A stretch of 64,000 bases of DNA from Welwitschia mirabilis (taxonomy: Eukaryota > Gnetophyta > Gnetopsida > Welwitschiales). This document shows, in pieces, positions 22,247 to 34,811 of the stretch (positions within the stretch are counted from its first letter, which is position 1; each line of letters opens with the position of its first letter). The notes beneath the pieces were generated by a model. The model worked only from the letters and a program-made list of their open reading frames with translations. It did not search any database and was not told the DNA's origin. The stretch lies in the NCBI GenBank assembly GCA_051453625.1, contig JBOZIK010000001.1, forward strand, positions 171,436,063 to 171,500,062. The letters run 5' to 3'. The translations under genes were made by a program, and so were the position numbers.

Positions 22247-22437
22247 NNNNNNNNNNNNNNNNNNNNNNNNNNNNNNNNNNNNNNNNNNNNNNNNNNNNNN
22301 NNNNNNNNNNNNNNNNNNNNNNNNNNNNNNNNNNNNNNNNNNTTTGCTAGTATAAGGAAGTTAAATGTTTATATTACCACTTTATAAAATATACCTAATA
22401 ATGGAATCAAGTGTTTATTAAAAATATATGTGAAGTA

Positions 22438-22614
22438 GAACTATGGCATAAGAATCTTGGACATGTGAACAAATATCTGTTAAAAATCATGTCTACAAAA
22501 GAAATGGTAAGAGAACTTTCCAAGTTAAAAGACATTTAAATCAAATCTATGAAGCATTCAAAAGGGAATCAGATAAGGAAAGTCTTAGAAAGAAAAGGAT
22601 TTAATACAACACAG
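22438..22614 (+). pseudogene. Element B GAG_pre-integrase fragment
   Basis: ELWHKNLGHVNKYLLKIMST at 22438, then KEMVRELSKLKDI, is the HHCC-bearing N-terminal zinc domain of copia integrase ('LWH.RLGH...L..L'), followed by HSKGNQIRKVLERKGFN. It stops abruptly near 22615 where the integrase core should begin. Confidence 0.85.
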
Positions 22615-22629
22615 AGAACGTAATAAAGA

Positions 22630-22750
22630 CATCATAATACAATATACTAGTATCAACAATCATCTTGATGCTATATTCTCAAAATCCCTAAGTACTGAAA
22701 GGTATGGAAAGTTGTGTATGAACTTGGAATTGGGCCTTACTAAATCAGGT
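22630..22750 (+). pseudogene. Element B RNase H C-terminus after a large deletion
   Basis: INNHLDAIFSKSLSTERYGK (22652 onward) then LCMNLELGLTKSG matches the very end of copia pol ('..N.LADIFTK.L....F..L...LG'). Integrase core, RT and most of RNase H are absent between 22615 and 22630. Confidence 0.8.
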
Positions 22751-23448
22751 AAGTCAATAGGTAAATCACAAATCCTCCTTGAATTTATCTATGATTTGAA
22801 ATTATAGTTAGATGTAGTAATAGTTAAATTTTATGCATAATTCTTTACTTTTCTAAAGTATTATTGCTATGTTTGTATTGGTTATATATTTTTTCAAAAT
22901 TTTTGGAACTTTTATAGTAGATGTCTATCAAAGAGATGTCTTTAGATTTGTAGATGTTTTTAGAGTAGATGTCTTCAGTTTTTGTATATGTTCTCGAAGG
23001 TAAGGTCTACTTTTTAAATTTCCAAAATAGTCATCTTTCATTTGATAGATGTCTTGACAGTAGGAAATGTATTAAAAATTTTTTAATAGTAGACATATTT
23101 AACTTTATAAATGTCTATATTTATGTTTTAGACATCTTTCAGTAGTAGAAATATTTCCTATACTATTGTAGAAATTATAACTCATTAAAAACCTAGGATT
23201 TTAATCGTTTTTATTTGGAAAATGGACCACCAAATCTTATTTTCAAGTCTTCACTTAATAAGTATCCCTCTCAAGGCATTTTTTAGGATCTATATACTTA
23301 GATTTATTTGGCAAGATGTTTTCATTTTTATAAACATCTTTATAGCAATCAAAAACAAGGTTATTTTTCTTATATGTGCATATTTTCAGTTCTATTCTTC
23401 ACATTTTAGTTATGTTTGCTTTATATTTTCATCTATTGTTTTTAAAAA
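22751..23448. other. Element B spacer with AGATGTCT repeats
   Basis: Non-coding. AGATGTCT-like motifs recur at about 22919, 22936, 22953, 22971, 23046 and 23127, echoing those in the LTR. Confidence 0.6.
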
Positions 23449-25240
23449 TGGTTAGAAGAAAATTTTCTAGTACTTTAAAAGATGAAGAACAAGCATTATA
23501 ACCTCTAAGATATTAGTATGAGAATTAATTTTTACCATGAGCACTAGTAAGAAGATATAGGACTTAGAAAAGAAATTCCATAATTGTAGAAAGAACCCTT
23601 GGATTCCAAAGAGAGTAAAAAGATTACCTTGTGGCTTACTTATTATGACTTGAATAAAAAATGATTATTAAATTAGATTAGAGTATACTAGATACACTGG
23701 TGAAGGAATTCTATGCCAACATCTATAAGAGATATGATAGCACAGGTGCCTTTTAGAATCAAGTCAAAGATACTCCACTATATATTACTCTTAGTTTTGT
23801 AAATTTATTACTTATTATAGATGATTAAAAGTTACCTCAGTTATATGTGTATTCATTTAAAATATTATATGTGTATTCATATAAAAGATTTTTTATTCAA
23901 GATCTATTAGTGTGTCATAGAAAACCATGAGCAATGTTTTATTTCACCCTAAAATGAGTTTTGCTAAAAATGGAGAGTGTAAGGATATAAGTCTTAATGT
24001 TTTCATTCTTAGGTTAATGTTTTTATTCTTAGTTTAGTGACATTCTACAATATTTCGGTCATAGGTGACAATTATAGTTATTATAAACCAATGCAAATTT
24101 TTGTAGTGTTCTATTTACTTACAAGTTTGAAGATAGATTTGGGTTTCATCTTGTAAATGGATATTATCACTCTTTTTCATATAGGTTAGACTTTGGGTCA
24201 CCCTTGTCTTATTATCTTGATTATTATTAGTGCTAGCATAATAGTTTATAAGGTAAATCCTATTCACTAGAAGAAATATCTAGTCAAATTCAATAAAAAA
24301 AGAAGAGTGTCAGTTCCACTTGGTGAGGGCACAAGGATAAGGCCTCATAATTTTAAAGATATTACTCCACTGCTATACACATTTCATCTTTAGTTAAAAA
24401 GGTTTAAAGGCAATTGCAAAAATGATTGAAAAAATTGATAGAAATTTGTTGAGGTTAAAGAAACATAGGTCTATAGTAGTTATTAAGGGTGAATCATTAG
24501 AAGAGTTAAGAATCTATGAGGACTTCCACAAGGACAGAATTAGAAAAAGAATTTGAAGAAAAAGCACCTCCAGCTACACGTGGTATAGATTATGCCTCTA
24601 GTAGAGCAATAGATAGTGATTCTACACATAAATCATCAAGAGATAGGCACAGATTCAAGGGGATTAGTCGACTTCCATGGAGGCATAGGAGTAGGAGGAG
24701 CAATAGGCTTTAGATTCTTCATAGAGGTAGTAGAAGATAGAGTCAAATATCTTAGATGTTTAGCCTCTTATCTTTTATTATCCATGTTGTAAGATACTAG
24801 TTTATCATCCTACTCAGCCACCTTCACCTCCTAGACCCTTATATCCATTATGCATACTATCTCCACCTTCATTGTGTATACCCTATCTACCTCCATCTCA
24901 CATAGAGCCTCTTCATGTATCATCACTTGTCATTGTTGTCTTATCAATATTCTTTGTAAATACCACCACATCTAGCTTCTTTGAAATGTCCATCACTCCT
25001 CAAACATATCAATAAGAAGAAAATCCTATGAAGGCCTAAGTGAGATTTGTTAGCATTCTTCTAAGAATAATCATATATCACCTACTACATTCTTATCATA
25101 TCATGTCATTAAGATCTCTACCACTAATGACAGTGATAATGACAATGATGAAGAAGAAGATAACACACATTATATAAGTGACTTTGCCCTTAGCGATTAG
25201 CTTCTTTTATCTGTTATCCAAAAAGAGGGATAAGTAAAGG
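23449..25240 (+). pseudogene. Element B envelope-like (plant transposon protein) ORF
   Basis: Starts MVRRKFSSTLKDEEQ at 23449. Blocks: RRYRT*KRNSIIVERTLGFQ (~23551-23610), ILDTLVKEFYANIYKRYDS (~23684-23740) and VKDTPLYITLSFVNLLL (~23762-23812). The 'ERT' and 'LVREFYANL' blocks are hallmarks of the extra ORF in Sirevirus and related plant retroelements. Past ~24300 come VPLGEGTRIRPHNFKDITPL, a charged stretch ending RLPWRHRSRRSNRL (to 24713), a Pro/Ser-rich stretch (~24800-24960) and an acidic tail (~25130-25190). Stops and frame changes are frequent. Biochemical role is unknown even in intact elements. Confidence 0.65.
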
Positions 25241-25847
25241 TAAATTAGCTAAGAAGAAATGTAAATTAGTTAGATAAATTATCTTTTAGTGTGAGGACAT
25301 CCTATTAGGCATGGAGAACTTGAGTATGAGATGATGGATTAGATCCTCAAGTGATATCATTTTTCATTAATGATCACTCTTAATATTTGACATAAATTAT
25401 CATAGTCTGTCATTTCTACCATTATTGTTATTTGGTACTTTTTTATTGTTATTATGATCTAACATTTCTATTAGAACATGTTGTTATCTTTGCCTATTAG
25501 CATATTTTTATGCTTTAATATCATTTCCTGTTAGCACATTTTTAGGATCTTTAATATTATGAATTGATTGACACACTCTTAATACTATGCTCTAATTTTA
25601 TTATTTGCACATTAACATGAGCATATTTTACTTTATTAGTTAGTAATTTTTATAAATGGCTTTATTCAATGCTAATGTGTCTTTCTTAGTCAAATCTTTA
25701 CATGGCTATTAAAATGGTTAAAATCATAATATTTCAATGTTATTACAAAATATGATTATATTCTTATGTGTATAAATATGAATATTTCAAATTCAGTTGA
25801 TTGAATGTGATTGCACTAATGAGATCTGCCAAGTTTTAGACATCATC

Positions 25848-25861
25848 AAAAAGGAAGAGAT
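25848..25861 (+). other. Element B polypurine tract
   Basis: AAAAAGGAAGAGAT immediately precedes the 3' LTR; primes plus-strand synthesis. Confidence 0.85.
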
Positions 25862-27434
25862 TATTGGTAAATCTAGTTTTGATGATTTCACTTATTAAAT
25901 ATTTTGTGTTATTATAGATATATCATTATAAAGAAAATCAGATCATGGTAAGCATAAGTTGATGTTAAATATTCAATATGATATCTCATGAAAAGCTTAA
26001 AATTAACAATGCAAAATTAATTAACTAAAGATTTTTACATATGGAATATGTCTATGGTAGAGATGTCTAAACCCTTAAAGACATCTATGGTGAAGACATC
26101 TATAACTTGAAGACATCTATGATGTACTATCTTTTAAGTCATAAATTAAATATGACTATCTCATCAAAGACGACTATGTGTAAAGTTGGATCTTCCTCTG
26201 ATGAAAGATGTCTACATGTTTAAAGATATCTATACTAAACTAGAACAAGTATAAGAGTTATTTTATACTTCCACAAATATTTTATATTTTAGAAAAGCTA
26301 TTAAGTCTTTTCATCATGAATTCATGGTCACAGAGGTCTAAGAGTATACAATCCAATCTTCATGAAGTTCTAAATACTTTGGATTAAGATTTCTTATAGG
26401 TAAAGATGTCTAACTATTAGTAGACAACTACAATTTTGAAGACATCTTGGAAGAAGGTTAATGTCAAATAAAAATGAAGATGCATAGATAATGTATACAA
26501 ACTCCTATCCATTGCATGGTAATTACAAAGTTCAAATGGCTCCTATCTGAGGTTAAATAGTTAGCATCTCTTCAATAGTATAAAGGCACAATGTGACAAG
26601 CATATCAAAAAATGATTACACTTCCAAGACGTGTAATTAATGAATCTAGCATAAGGACATGAATTCACAGGTGATTGGAACTACTCATGAAGGATCAAAA
26701 GCTATCATTTTGCAAGGAACTCTTAGTATCTACATCTTCCATTCCTGTATCCTATGTTTTGCATCATTCTTGAGCACTCATAATGATAACAATAATAAGG
26801 AACTTAAGCTCAACATCAAAGTTACATATTTAGGCTTATTTTTGTATGTGCTTATTAGATCTTTCATTATTAAACTATCTCATTCTTAAATAGTATTTTA
26901 AAGTCCATTATTATATTATTAAACTCATTGTAAGGCAATCTTTGTATGGGTGTGCATTGAGGTAATGCCTATGAGCACTTGTATTATTATATTTACCTAA
27001 GGAAAGGGGAATCTCGCATTATTGTGTTATTTGCCTAAAGAAAATAGTTTGCTACCTTATGAGGAGCATCTCACATTGTTTTTAGAATGCCCTAATGAGA
27101 AGAGATTGCTAACTTATAAGGAGCATCTCACTTTGTAGTTGTATATGTGTGCAGATTTTTGTTTATTTCCCTAAGGGGAACAGAGTGTTGCCTTATGAGG
27201 AGACTCTCATAATGTTATAAGGTTGGTAGTAAACCAATACTATTATTTCTTATAGGTCAAGAATATCTAGAGGTATGAGAGAAAGCTACCCTCTATGTGT
27301 GAATGTACCCACGTTGGGCAACCACATTATCTCAGTAAGGTGTTTATTATAATATGCTTTTAATTCTATTCTTGCTTAAAATTTTTATTTAGAACAACTC
27401 ATTCATCCCTTCCCTTTGAGTTTAACAATCCTCA
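25862..27434 (+). repeat. Element B 3' LTR (1,573 bp)
   Basis: Begins TATTGGTAAATCTAGTTTTG and ends AATCCTCA; collinear with 18354-19937. Confidence 0.9.
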
Positions 27435-27439
27435 CATTA
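27435..27439. repeat. Element B target site duplication, right
   Basis: CATTA, identical to 18349-18353. Confidence 0.85.
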
Positions 27440-28111
27440 ACATCAAACCAATTAATCCATCACAAAATTCTTGTTTGTTAAATAATTAATTTTATTACAT
27501 AAATAATTAACCACCCTCAACAATAAGTTTTATAGTATGTAATATACTTTTTATGTTGTTTCCATTTCTATAGTCATCTATTTGATTTTCACTTGAAGCA
27601 TTTTAGTATCTACATTCTAATTTGTCTAATGTACTAAATTCATAAAACTTTTCAAATATATTTTTTAAAATTTTCTACTCTTTATGATTAGATGAAACTA
27701 ATTAAGAAGTAAATTTAGATGATGTTTTCTTTTTTTATAGTTAATTGTAATAGGTTTAATTCTACTACTTAAGGTTGAGTTTTATTTGTTATTAAAGGAT
27801 ATTATTCTTTAAAAGCTACAAGCTATAAAGTTTTAGTTTTTTTAGACCATGTTATTATTTTTTTATTCACGGAATCCATCTTTTCTTTTTTTTTTTAATT
27901 TTTAATTTGTGATCTTAATTCTTACAATGTTTTAATAACTTTAATATATATGTCACTAATATTTAAGGTTTAAAAGTTTTTATGTTATATTCTACTAATA
28001 TAACTTAAATAATCTTTAATTAATAGAGAATTCTTCTAAAATACATATTATTATAACACATTTAAATAAGAAATAAATACAGCCAAAGAACTTTGTGATG
28101 ATTCATGATGA
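27440..28111. other. Unassigned AT-rich stretch
   Basis: No ORF or repeat recognised; contains long T runs. Borders LINE 3 at its right end. Confidence 0.4.
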
Positions 28112-28572
28112 TTTTTTTTAAAGAGAAACAATAATTATATTATAGCTAAAGTTCAATAAAAAGATACATCATAGCTCAAAACCTATTTTTTCAAGCCTTG
28201 TAATAGTCATGTTGGTATTTAAATGTCTAAATATTAGCATCACATTTAGTTAAGCCCTAATTTCAGTTCCATTTAAAAATTGATTTTAAGTTAGAATATC
28301 CAAATGATTACAACAAAACAATAGTTATTAAGACCAAATTTGGGAGAGGGAACTTGAGCTAAAAAAATAACCTTCATATGTTTAATTTCTTCATCTTCTT
28401 CATCTTACTATTGTTGTTTAGTTTCTATAGTAATCTAAGATTTGTCTCCTTCTATTGGCACATGTCCAATGTACTTAATAGGCATAAGGAGGCTATGCTC
28501 TTCATCACTTTCAGTATACTCTAGTACCTCCAATAGTAGTGATTTATGCATAGGCTCATGTGATATGTCTTA

Positions 28573-28788
28573 TCATACTAAAGTACCTTCATCTATTTCT
28601 ATCTTATTTTCATAGAATAACAATATAAATCCCTTATGTTTTACCTGAATGATGTTTAAAGAGTAGTGTAAAGAGTCTAAGAAGAAAAAAGGAAGATCAA
28701 TTTGAAACTCTCCCAACATGACCATGAAAAAGTGAAAGTAAATCTCATTTATTTTATTAAAATATCTATCCATAGTGAAATATTTCAT
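28573..28788 (-). pseudogene. LINE 3 extra C-terminal segment
   Basis: A 71-codon open stretch: MKYFTMDRYFNKINEIYFHF then LGEFQIDLPFFFLDSLHYSL, then a 'HKGFILLFYENK' block. LINE 4 has the collinear MKYFTLEGHFDKINKHHFHF (45941 down to ~45720). Similarity to parts of plant retroelement envelope-like ORFs ('RYLTL.G.F...HF.LL....P..L..SL') is suggested by pattern only. It lies between zf-RVT and the poly(A). Confidence 0.55.
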
Positions 28789-28961
28789 GATTAAAGCTAC
28801 ACAAACATCAAAGTATTTGGGAAGATCTTCCTTGTATGGCTCCCTTCTATTTTATTAAGAGTTTTTCTAATAACATTTTCAAACTATGGAATAATGAAAT
28901 CTTTTAGATATCTCCTCTTAACATCTATGCCTTTAGGACCTATGTAATTAATTATAGAAAC

Positions 28962-29590
28962 ATCAACATAAAGAGTAGTATTTTCTATAATTAATGATAT
29001 TTTATTTTAGTTTTGAAAAAATTATTTGAATCATTTGGGATCATGTTCGCTTAAGCTTAAAACATAAGAAACCTAGCATATTACTTGAAAAGCCTTTCAT
29101 GTCTACTCATGGTTGAACAACACATCATATTTCATAGGTTTTATGTGTATAGTGACAATGAGATTATGGTACATTTTAGATGTTTTTTACTACAACTCTT
29201 CTCCTACGCAACATGGATTAAATGCTCTTAATTAATGAGAAGTATTTTTTATAATTAATGATCAACATAAAGAGCAGTATTTTCTATAATTAACAATCAA
29301 CATAAAAAGCAGTATTTTCTATATTTCATGATCTTTTATTTTACTTTCTGAAAAATTATTTGGATCATTTGGAATCATGTACTCTTAAGGTTAAAACATA
29401 AGAACTCTAGCCTATACTTGAAAAGACTTTCATGTCTACTCATGGTTGAACAACACATCATATCTCATAGGTTTAATGTGTATAGTGATAGTGAGCTTGT
29501 GGTACATTTTAGATGTTTTTAACTACAACTCTCCTCCTATGCAATAAGGATTAGATGATCTTAATTATAAATCTAGATTCACAAAAAGTG
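28962..29590. repeat. ~300-bp direct duplication with 35-bp sub-repeats in LINE 3
   Basis: Copy 1 (28962-29260) and copy 2 (29296-29590) both start ATCAACATAAA.AG.AGTA and share AACATAAGAA.CCTAGC and TGGTTGAACAACACATCATA. A 35-base single unit (29261-29295) separates them. Confidence 0.85.
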
Positions 29591-29679
29591 AATAGACTGT
29601 GATAGTGCTCTATTTTTGATACCTTTGATTTCAAATAACTCTTCACTTTATTATGTAATTTTTAATTGCAAATTTAAAA

Positions 29680-29845
29680 GGTAATGAAGTTCATTTTAAA
29701 ATATNNNNNNNNNNNNNNNNNNNNNNNNNNNNNNNNNNNNNNNNNNNNNNNNNNNNNNNNNNNNNNNNNNNNNNNNNNNNNNNNNNNNNNNNNNNNNNNN
29801 NNNNTGCAAATTTAAAAGGTAAGGAAGTTCATTTTAAAATATTAT
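29680..29845. repeat. 100-base N gap with duplicated flanks
   Basis: TTGCAAATTTAAAAGGTAAT.. before and TGCAAATTTAAAAGGTAAG.. after the gap (29705-29804) are the same ~40 bases with one or two changes; probable contig-end duplication. Confidence 0.8.
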
Positions 29846-30849
29846 TTTAAACTTATGTTTTCATACTATCTAGGCCTTAATAATGATAAAATTATCATCC
29901 TTGAAGTGGTAAAAGTTTTTTGATCCAAATTTCAAAGAAGAAGTAATGTTAAAAGCATTCCATAAATCTTTAGTAAATGAGTAATGCATAAATAAATGTA
30001 GTTAAGTTTTATTATCCTCATGACTTAATGAGTAGTTTTGATCTATGTTGAAAGTTCTCTAAATATGATTATTAGTTATTGAATACAACCCTTAATCATA
30101 TACCACCAAAACATTTAAATCCATTCTAGAATTTTGAGTTTCCATAGCTCCTTCCATCTAATGTCATACTTAAAGAAGTTTTAATACATCTTATAAATAT
30201 TGCTCTTTCTATTTTAGAAAGGGAGATCATGATTCTCTATGAGTCATGATCAAATATCTCTAGTGAAACATTGTTTATGTCTCTAGAAAAGGGAGTATTT
30301 ACCTTTGTCCCTATACTTTCCTCTAAATAATTCAATCTAAAGAATAGTATCTTTTGTGAAATATCTATGGTAATATTTCATAAGAATGCATTAACTAATA
30401 TCTTTAATTTTGTATTCCAAGTGCTCCTACTTTTTTAGGCATAATAATTTGTTCAAAATTTATAAGGTGAAGTCTGTTATATGATTTATCCTAGATCATA
30501 TAAAATCTTTTATCAAATTATCAATGATATAAGTAACGTTATTTGAGATGGTAAAGAAATTGGTAGGATAGATAGTCATGCTTGCCAAACATGCTTTGAC
30601 AAAAAGGAGTTTACCTGTAGTAAAAAAGAATTTGTTAAGCCAGCAAGTTAACTAGGATGATATTTTTTTGATAATGGGATAATAAATATTTTCTAGTGTT
30701 TACTTAGCATCCAAAGAAAGTCTTAGATATGTGTCTAGAAAAGTTTCTTGGAAACATTTAAAAACTTTAAAAATATCCATTTTTCTTTATTTTGATGTGG
30801 TAAGTAAGAACAACTTAGATTTCTTTCAATTAATAGTCAAACTTAAGAT

Positions 30850-31500
30850 ATTCCTAAAATAATCTAAAATGTAATGAACATGATGGATAACTAGAAGGCT
30901 GGAATTAAGAAAAAATAAAGTAGAATTTGCAAACTATATGATTAAGTGGTAATGTTTTCCTATAATACTATCTTGGCTAATGAATCCATGACTAAACTAA
31001 ATAGATAAGGAGAGAAAAGATCACCTTGAAGTAACCTATTCTTATTTTAACAATATCTAAATCATTCACCATCTATCATAATAGAAAATATCAGACTGGA
31101 GATGCAAAAAAAAATCAATTTCCTTAGTAACATTAAAAAAGTATACTCTTGCAAACCCACTATTATCCCCTAAACTATGTTAAATGTTTGAATAATGTTC
31201 AACTTAATAAACATGGCTAGATTATTTTTGTTATGATGCAAATGGATGATTTCATTAGCTAAAATGATATTATCTATATGAATCTTCTTGAATTAAAACT
31301 GAATTTGAAGGGTAAGATCATATTTAGAAGTAAAGTTTTTAATCTAGGGGCTATAATTTTTAAATAAATTTTATAGAAAATATTACAAATACTTATTAGT
31401 ATGTATTATTAGAAACTATTAGAATCTTTCATTTTGGGGATGAAAGTAATTAAAGTATCATTATATATCTTGTAGAAGGTACCTCTATCAAAGTTTCAAA
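30850..31500 (-). pseudogene. LINE 3 reverse transcriptase remnant, catalytic box lost
   Basis: Minus strand: LLQGDLFSPYLFSLVMDSLA (~31035-30975), then FANSTLFFLNSSLLVI (~30933-30885) and LTINWKKSKLFLL-like sequence. The FADD catalytic box has become F-A-N-S, so both Asp residues are gone. Neighbouring blocks remain easily readable. Confidence 0.8.
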
Positions 31501-33320
31501 AAGTACAACACAAATGTATAATTTGATGATGTCCCATAATTTCTAGAAAAAGTTCACTACAAAACCCTTGAGACTAAGCGCTCTATTTTTTTACATAGAG
31601 TTGATGGATTTTTGGCTTTTGTTGAGATAACTACATTTGTCTTCTATAATAGTTGGACCAATAGTAATAGAATGAAAATTCGCTTTCCTTTCTGTGAAAT
31701 GATCTTGAAAATAGATCATGAAAGTGTCTACAATTTTTTTATTACTTTTCTTACATGTTTTAGACATGCTCTTTTTTTATATATGTTTGTTCATCATTTG
31801 GAAGAATAAGTTAATGTTCTCCTTTCTAGAGCCACTGAACCATGACCTCTGTTATCAATAGATTTCTCCTTTTGTTGAGATATCATGGTTTTGAGTGATT
31901 AAATATTTTTCATAATTGATGAAGAAGATTAAGTATTAATTCTAGTTTTAAATGAGATTAAGATCTTCCAAGAGAAAATATTAGATATTTCTAAAACTAT
32001 GATTAAGATTCTTCTTTAATATGATTAATTCTTATCTTAATATTTTTCAATTTCAACAATAAATGGAAAGAAAAAGTAAGTTATAATAGAGTACTTCAAA
32101 CATATATAAGAATCTTTGTGAGATTGGGATATCTAATCCAAGTATGTTCAAATAAAAAAGGACCTTTTCTATAGGGAGTATTCCAAGATGAGATAATGGA
32201 ATGATGATTAGAGAAAATATTATCTTTAGCTCTAAGAAAATAATACATCTATCTATTTTAGACATGACTAGATTTGAACCATCCCAAAGATTACTCTAAG
32301 AATAACTAGCTTTGTGTGAAAGAATATTTTTATAACTATAGGTCATAAGAGATCCCAAATATAAATTCATCAAAGATAAAATCAAAGAGTTATTAATCTT
32401 TTTCATATAGATTAAGAATTTGATTAAAGTTATTCATGATGATATTTGGAGAATCTAAATGAATTTGTTGTAGATAGTGAATTTTTTGATCTAAGTCTTG
32501 AGGTTCATAAAAATTTACAATTATCTAGTGATTATTATTATAAAACTAGTAAATAGTAATATGATGATTACTTTTGCAAATGGTGTTAACCATATTATAC
32601 TTCCAAATGTTCATTAATCCACCTTACATACAAATGTTGGGAACCAATAGCAAAGATCAATTATATTTGGAATAAAAGTATTAAACTTTAGTTGCATTAA
32701 GCTTATTTTCTTGAATAAGACAAAAAGTATAAATCTCTTGAAATACTCCAAAATAGGTAGATTTTAAGGCCATTCCCAAGGGTTCTATAGTTTCATGAAA
32801 CTATTATTTAGAAATGGAGTTAAGATTAATTACCATATTGGATATCCTCCTTTATTTATTTCTTTAGTTTGTCTTTATGCATATTAATCCTAATTATGTT
32901 CTCCATTTGAGTATTCTTTCCTTTTTTTTAATTTTTGGTCCATTTGAAACATGGTTTTCCTTATTCCCTCTAATTCTTTCTAAGTATAATGACCATTCTT
33001 CTCATCTAGTATATTCATCATTCGAGGTTTAATAGTGGTGGATTTTGATGTGTCTAAAACATGATCCTCTATAACCTACTACACTAGATTTGTTACTTCA
33101 TCTAGTTGTGGTGCCTTTATTTCCTTTTGAGGTTTAACTTCTTCCTCTAAGAGAATATCAAATTTATTTGCCTAAGAAATAGGACTATTATTTGGCACTA
33201 ATGCAGGTTTTTTTCCCTACTTATTCTTTTTTGCATCTAGCTAATCATTTTTGACATTATTATCTTTGAATCCTAACTAATATTTAGTTATTTGGAAAAA
33301 CTTATATAATACATGATTCT

Positions 33321-34800
33321 TCTATAACCATGCTTAAGTAATAAGAAAAAAATAATATGCTAATGACAAAAATGGAAACTCACATAATGCCAACATGAAT
33401 TAACTATGGATGTTAAAACAAGCTATAATTCATAAGATTGTATTTATTATTTTTGTATATTACTATTAATTAAAGTGTAAGATTCTATAAAAACATTAGA
33501 TTAAATACTCTAGTATTCCTAAATTTTTAATTTTTTAAATAGTTTATGACACAAGTATTTATATAATTTCTCATTAAGTTTTTCTCTTAACCATTTAGTT
33601 TTAAATTTATACTTTTATTATATATCTTTAGCTTTATGGTTTTAATTAGTTTATTCATGATATTTTCTTCTTAATTAAATGCTAATTAATTATTGTATTC
33701 ATTTATTACTTATTAAATGCATGTATATTATTAACTAGGAATAAGAATTAGTAAAGCACTTTTAAAATTAATTAAAATCAACATAATGAAAATAAGAATA
33801 AATGAAAGGTATAATGAAACTTTTCTTATCTCCTCATGCTTAGTTAGATTACCACCATTATAGTTATCATTAATAGTTCACATAGTTACAAGTATAATTA
33901 AATAAAGGATTCACAATTTTTACTTTTGATTACTACTTTCTTATTTTTTTAATTTAATAATAATGAGTTATGTGAGTACAAATAATTCCAAACACCTATA
34001 AATGTACTATATTTCATAAATTTCTCTATCAGCATTAATTTTATTATTGAGGATGTTAATTTCAATTTGCTCAAACATGATCATGTTAAAACATGCTAAT
34101 CTTTAATAGAAGATATGGTTCCTAACATTTGTAGATCTATTTACATTAAATGGAAATTGACTATTAGTACTAAAGGAACATGGACGATTTCTTTTATAAT
34201 ATAGCCAAATATGAATATCTATTATGATGTGATTATGTCAATTTATGTTTGATTGTTTAAATAAGATAGATAAGTATGAATTTTGATTATAAGGTTTACA
34301 ATTAGCTTAAGATAGAGATGTTAAGAAAATTACTACTTTTGGGTACCTAGAAATAGTTATGAAATAAATACACTAGATGATTACATTGATAATTAGTGTA
34401 TCAAAGAGTATTTAAATAAAATATATTATGTAATTAAAAAATTTTAAAGCTATTAAAATTATGGCTATAAATAAAAGCATGAACCAAAAACCAAATTAAT
34501 TAGCACATGTAAAGAAAAACTCTATTTAGAAAAATCTAATACATTTAAGAGAATTTAATTGAATGTGATCCTAAGGATATAATTTAACTAAATTTTAATT
34601 ATTTTAAGTCTCTTAATTATATAAATAAATATCAAGTTTTTAAATGATTATGAATTAATTAAAAATCATATTCAAGAGGAATATTTTAATGCTTTAATTA
34701 GCAAAAATAATGTAGAAAGATAAAACACAATTTTTAAATTGCTCATAGGGTTTAAAAGATTTTATGATTTCTTTTAATTTTGAAATACATCAAAGATAGA
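33321..34800. other. Unassigned AT-rich stretch
   Basis: No ORF above 60 codons and no recognised repeat in either strand. Confidence 0.4.
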
Positions 34801-34811
34801 AGTCTCATCTT

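Larger units (their letters stand above)
18354..27434 (+). mobile_element. Ty1/copia element B, Sirevirus-like, internally deleted
   Basis: A 9.08-kb LTR retrotransposon with 5' LTR (18354-19937), PBS, gag, protease, a fragment of the pre-integrase domain, the last residues of RNase H, a ~0.7 kb spacer, an envelope-like ORF, PPT and 3' LTR (25862-27434), bracketed by CATTA. Integrase core, RT and most of RNase H (normally ~3 kb) are missing at a junction near 22615-22630. gag-protease-integrase-RT order and an initiator-tRNA-Met-type PBS mark it as copia; the long extra ORF after pol points to the Sirevirus group. Non-autonomous. A GC-richer insertion sits in gag (21086-21440) and a 96-base N gap at 22247-22342. 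Confidence 0.9.
28112..33320 (-). mobile_element. LINE 3: 5'-truncated L1-type LINE, minus strand
   Basis: 3' end is poly(T) at 28112-28119 with the LINE-typical TTTTTTTTAAAGAGAAACAA context, shared in form with LINEs 1 and 4. Minus-strand order: weak ORF1 end (~33150-33300), endonuclease (~32800-32000), RT (~31500-30850), zf-RVT part (~30300-29700), and an extra C-terminal segment (28950-28573) also found in LINE 4. It appears truncated near 33320; no convincing target duplication. A 100-base N gap (29705-29804) with duplicated 36-base flanks and a ~300-bp internal duplication distort its length. Confidence 0.8.

Noticed and set aside
23222-23455. 77-codon plus-strand ORF before the envelope-like frame
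   Set aside because: Phe/Ile-rich, lies in the repeat-bearing spacer of element B, no counterpart in related elements here.
28099-33440. Possible LINE 3 target duplication (GATTCATGATGA versus AATTCATAAGA)
   Set aside because: Needs an indel and several changes, and the right-hand site lies beyond where LINE homology ends.
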